From: Parabacteroides chinchillae
GTDB taxonomy: Bacteria; Bacteroidota; Bacteroidia; Bacteroidales; Tannerellaceae
NCBI RefSeq assembly: GCF_900108035.1
Contig: NZ_FNVS01000002.1
Span: forward strand, 124,001 to 188,000
Length of the DNA stretch: 64,000 nucleotides
Reading direction: 5' to 3'
In this document: positions 63,187-64,000 of the stretch, in pieces
Position numbering within the stretch: the stretch's first letter is position 1
Layout: each line of letters starts with the position of its first letter
Notes under the pieces: model-generated
Databases searched by the model: none
What the model was told of the DNA's origin: nothing
The model's input: only the letters and a program-made list of their open reading frames with translations
Translations under genes and position numbers: made by a program

Positions 63187-64000
63187 CTAGACAGATCTGC
63201 TTTTTATCACATCATTCAATCTGTAATTATGGATTTCCAGTTGCCGCATAGCTTCTTCTTCCGACATATGGAATAAGATGTGTAATATTTTCTTTGCCCG
63301 CTTAATGAGCTTATTATTGATACATTCCACTTCCGTCATATAACTTCCATATACTTTGCCTAGTCGTATCATTGCGATGGTAGAGATGAAGTTAAGTACT
63401 TTCTTTGTGGCTGTACCGGCTTTCATCCGGGTAGAGCCTGCAATAACCTCATTACCGGTATGCAAGGCTATAACTTTATCGCTAAACGGAACAGACACAA
63501 CCTCTTTTTCCTGTATAAAGACCGTATAAGCACCAATAGTCTTTGCATAAGCTAATGCGGATTGGACAAAGTATGCACTTCCACTAACAGATATGCCAAT
63601 AACAACATCCTTTTCCGAAACGTTTGCCAATATCATTTCGGGTACGCAACTGGCATCTTCTTCAAAATTTGTCTCGATGTCAATAGCAGCATCAGCTACT
63701 CCTCCGGCAATTAATGTAAGAACACGTTCACGTGGGAAACCAAAAGTACAAGCTATTTCCACCGTATCGACAGCAGCCAATCGTCCGCTCGTTCCGGCAC
63801 CTACGTATATAAGACGTCCACCGTTGTTCAGGCGTTCTGCTATTACGTCTGCCACTTCTGCAATATCCGATAATGACTCAGACAAGGCTGTTCCGGCCTC
63901 CTGCTCGGTTTTCCATAAAAGGGATGCTAAATCTGCTGTGTCCATTTTATGCAATTGAAGAGAAGGATCATACGGCTCTTCTGTAACAAGATTTTTATAT
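63187..64000 (-). CDS. murQ: N-acetylmuramic acid 6-phosphate etherase (5' end beyond window)
   Basis: Cleaves the lactyl ether of MurNAc-6-phosphate in cell-wall recycling. The SIS-fold signature is complete: GGRLIYVGAGTSGRLAAVDTVE, with the likely catalytic Glu at its end, then TLIAGG, ISVSGSAYFV and GSTRMKAGTATKK. The frame stays open upstream of the first Met (63954) to the window edge, reading KNLVTEEPYDPSLQLHKM. This matches the usual MurQ N-terminus, so the gene is cut by the window and 63954 is not its start. Faces the FtsX gene with 17 bp between stops. Confidence 0.92.
   Translation of the reverse strand, partial: YKNLVTEEPYDPSLQLHKMDTADLASLLWKTEQEAGTALSESLSDIAEVADVIAERLNNGGRLIYVGAGTSGRLAAVDTVEIACTFGFPRERVLTLIAGGVADAAIDIETNFEEDASCVPEMILANVSEKDVVIGISVSGSAYFVQSALAYAKTIGAYTVFIQEKEVVSVPFSDKVIALHTGNEVIAGSTRMKAGTATKKVLNFISTIAMIRLGKVYGSYMTEVECINNKLIKRAKKILHILFHMSEEEAMRQLEIHNYRLNDVIKSRSV

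Noticed and set aside
63593..63958. 121-aa plus-strand frame at the right end
   Set aside because: It is the antisense of murQ and has no motif.

Overview
The window looks like chromosomal DNA from a member of the order Bacteroidales. Four things support this. Nearly every promoter I can see carries the Bacteroidetes -7 box TAnnTTTG, and several also have TTTG about 19-20 nt upstream. Shine-Dalgarno sequences are mostly absent. A complete Bat (aerotolerance) operon is present. Family choices such as NspC, a ~333-aa malate dehydrogenase and a PhoH with an N-terminal PIN domain fit the group. The AT-rich composition would suit the Tannerellaceae/Dysgonomonadaceae side of the order, but that placement is inference.

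Layout. 1-7.7 kb: UvrD/PcrA helicase, NspC decarboxylase, then ftsY-rimO-HU-HU/LysM. 7.8-16.9 kb: a bat operon (MoxR ATPase, DUF58, a DUF4381-like membrane protein, BatA, BatB, BatC, BatD, BatE) followed by a PAP2 phosphatase. 17-18.6 kb: a small HTH protein and a tandem universal stress protein. 18.9-22.8 kb (minus): a secreted TPR protein and gyrA. 23-27.8 kb: clpC and htpG. 28-30.4 kb: a patatin-type outer-membrane phospholipase. 30.4-30.8 kb: three tandem tRNA-Arg(ACG) genes. 30.8-33.1 kb: a lipoprotein solute-binding protein and a fused permease-ATPase ABC protein. 33.1-34.6 kb (minus): a soluble PAS histidine kinase. 34.8-37.4 kb: tex and ybaK. 37.4-40.5 kb (minus): two cobalamin genes, an outer-membrane protein remnant, and panB. 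40.6-44.1 kb: a GNAT gene, a RhuM-Fic gene and an AlaX-like editing gene, then pgk. 44.1-48.8 kb (minus): an EEP-family hydrolase, guanine deaminase, a CDF transporter and PhoH. 48.9-49.8 kb: a decayed two-component system. 49.8-56.8 kb: TSCPD protein (minus), folC, an MFS carrier, ispE, a methyltransferase and an S9 peptidase. 56.9-59.9 kb: mdh (minus) and a YgiQ-type radical SAM protein. 60.0-60.6 kb: a MITE-like nested inverted-repeat element. 60.8-64 kb: an FtsX-type permease and the 3' part of murQ (minus).

The most unusual locus is 41.18-42.31 kb. A RhuM-Fic gene sits exactly at the start of the AlaX-like gene, and the first 59 bp of that gene (one synonymous difference) occur at both ends. 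Each gene therefore opens with the same 20 residues. This looks like an insertion that borrowed the host gene's start and also left or supplied a working copy of it.

Other structure that ordinary annotation would miss: a three-unit, 22-bp-period repeat in two promoter regions 12.6 kb apart (27.9 and 40.5 kb); a 604-bp element with 32-bp perfect terminal inverted repeats and a candidate 5-bp target duplication; two related hairpins with compensatory changes; a histidine kinase reduced to end fragments next to a frameshifted response regulator; and a tandem tRNA array in which the last copy has lost its encoded CCA.
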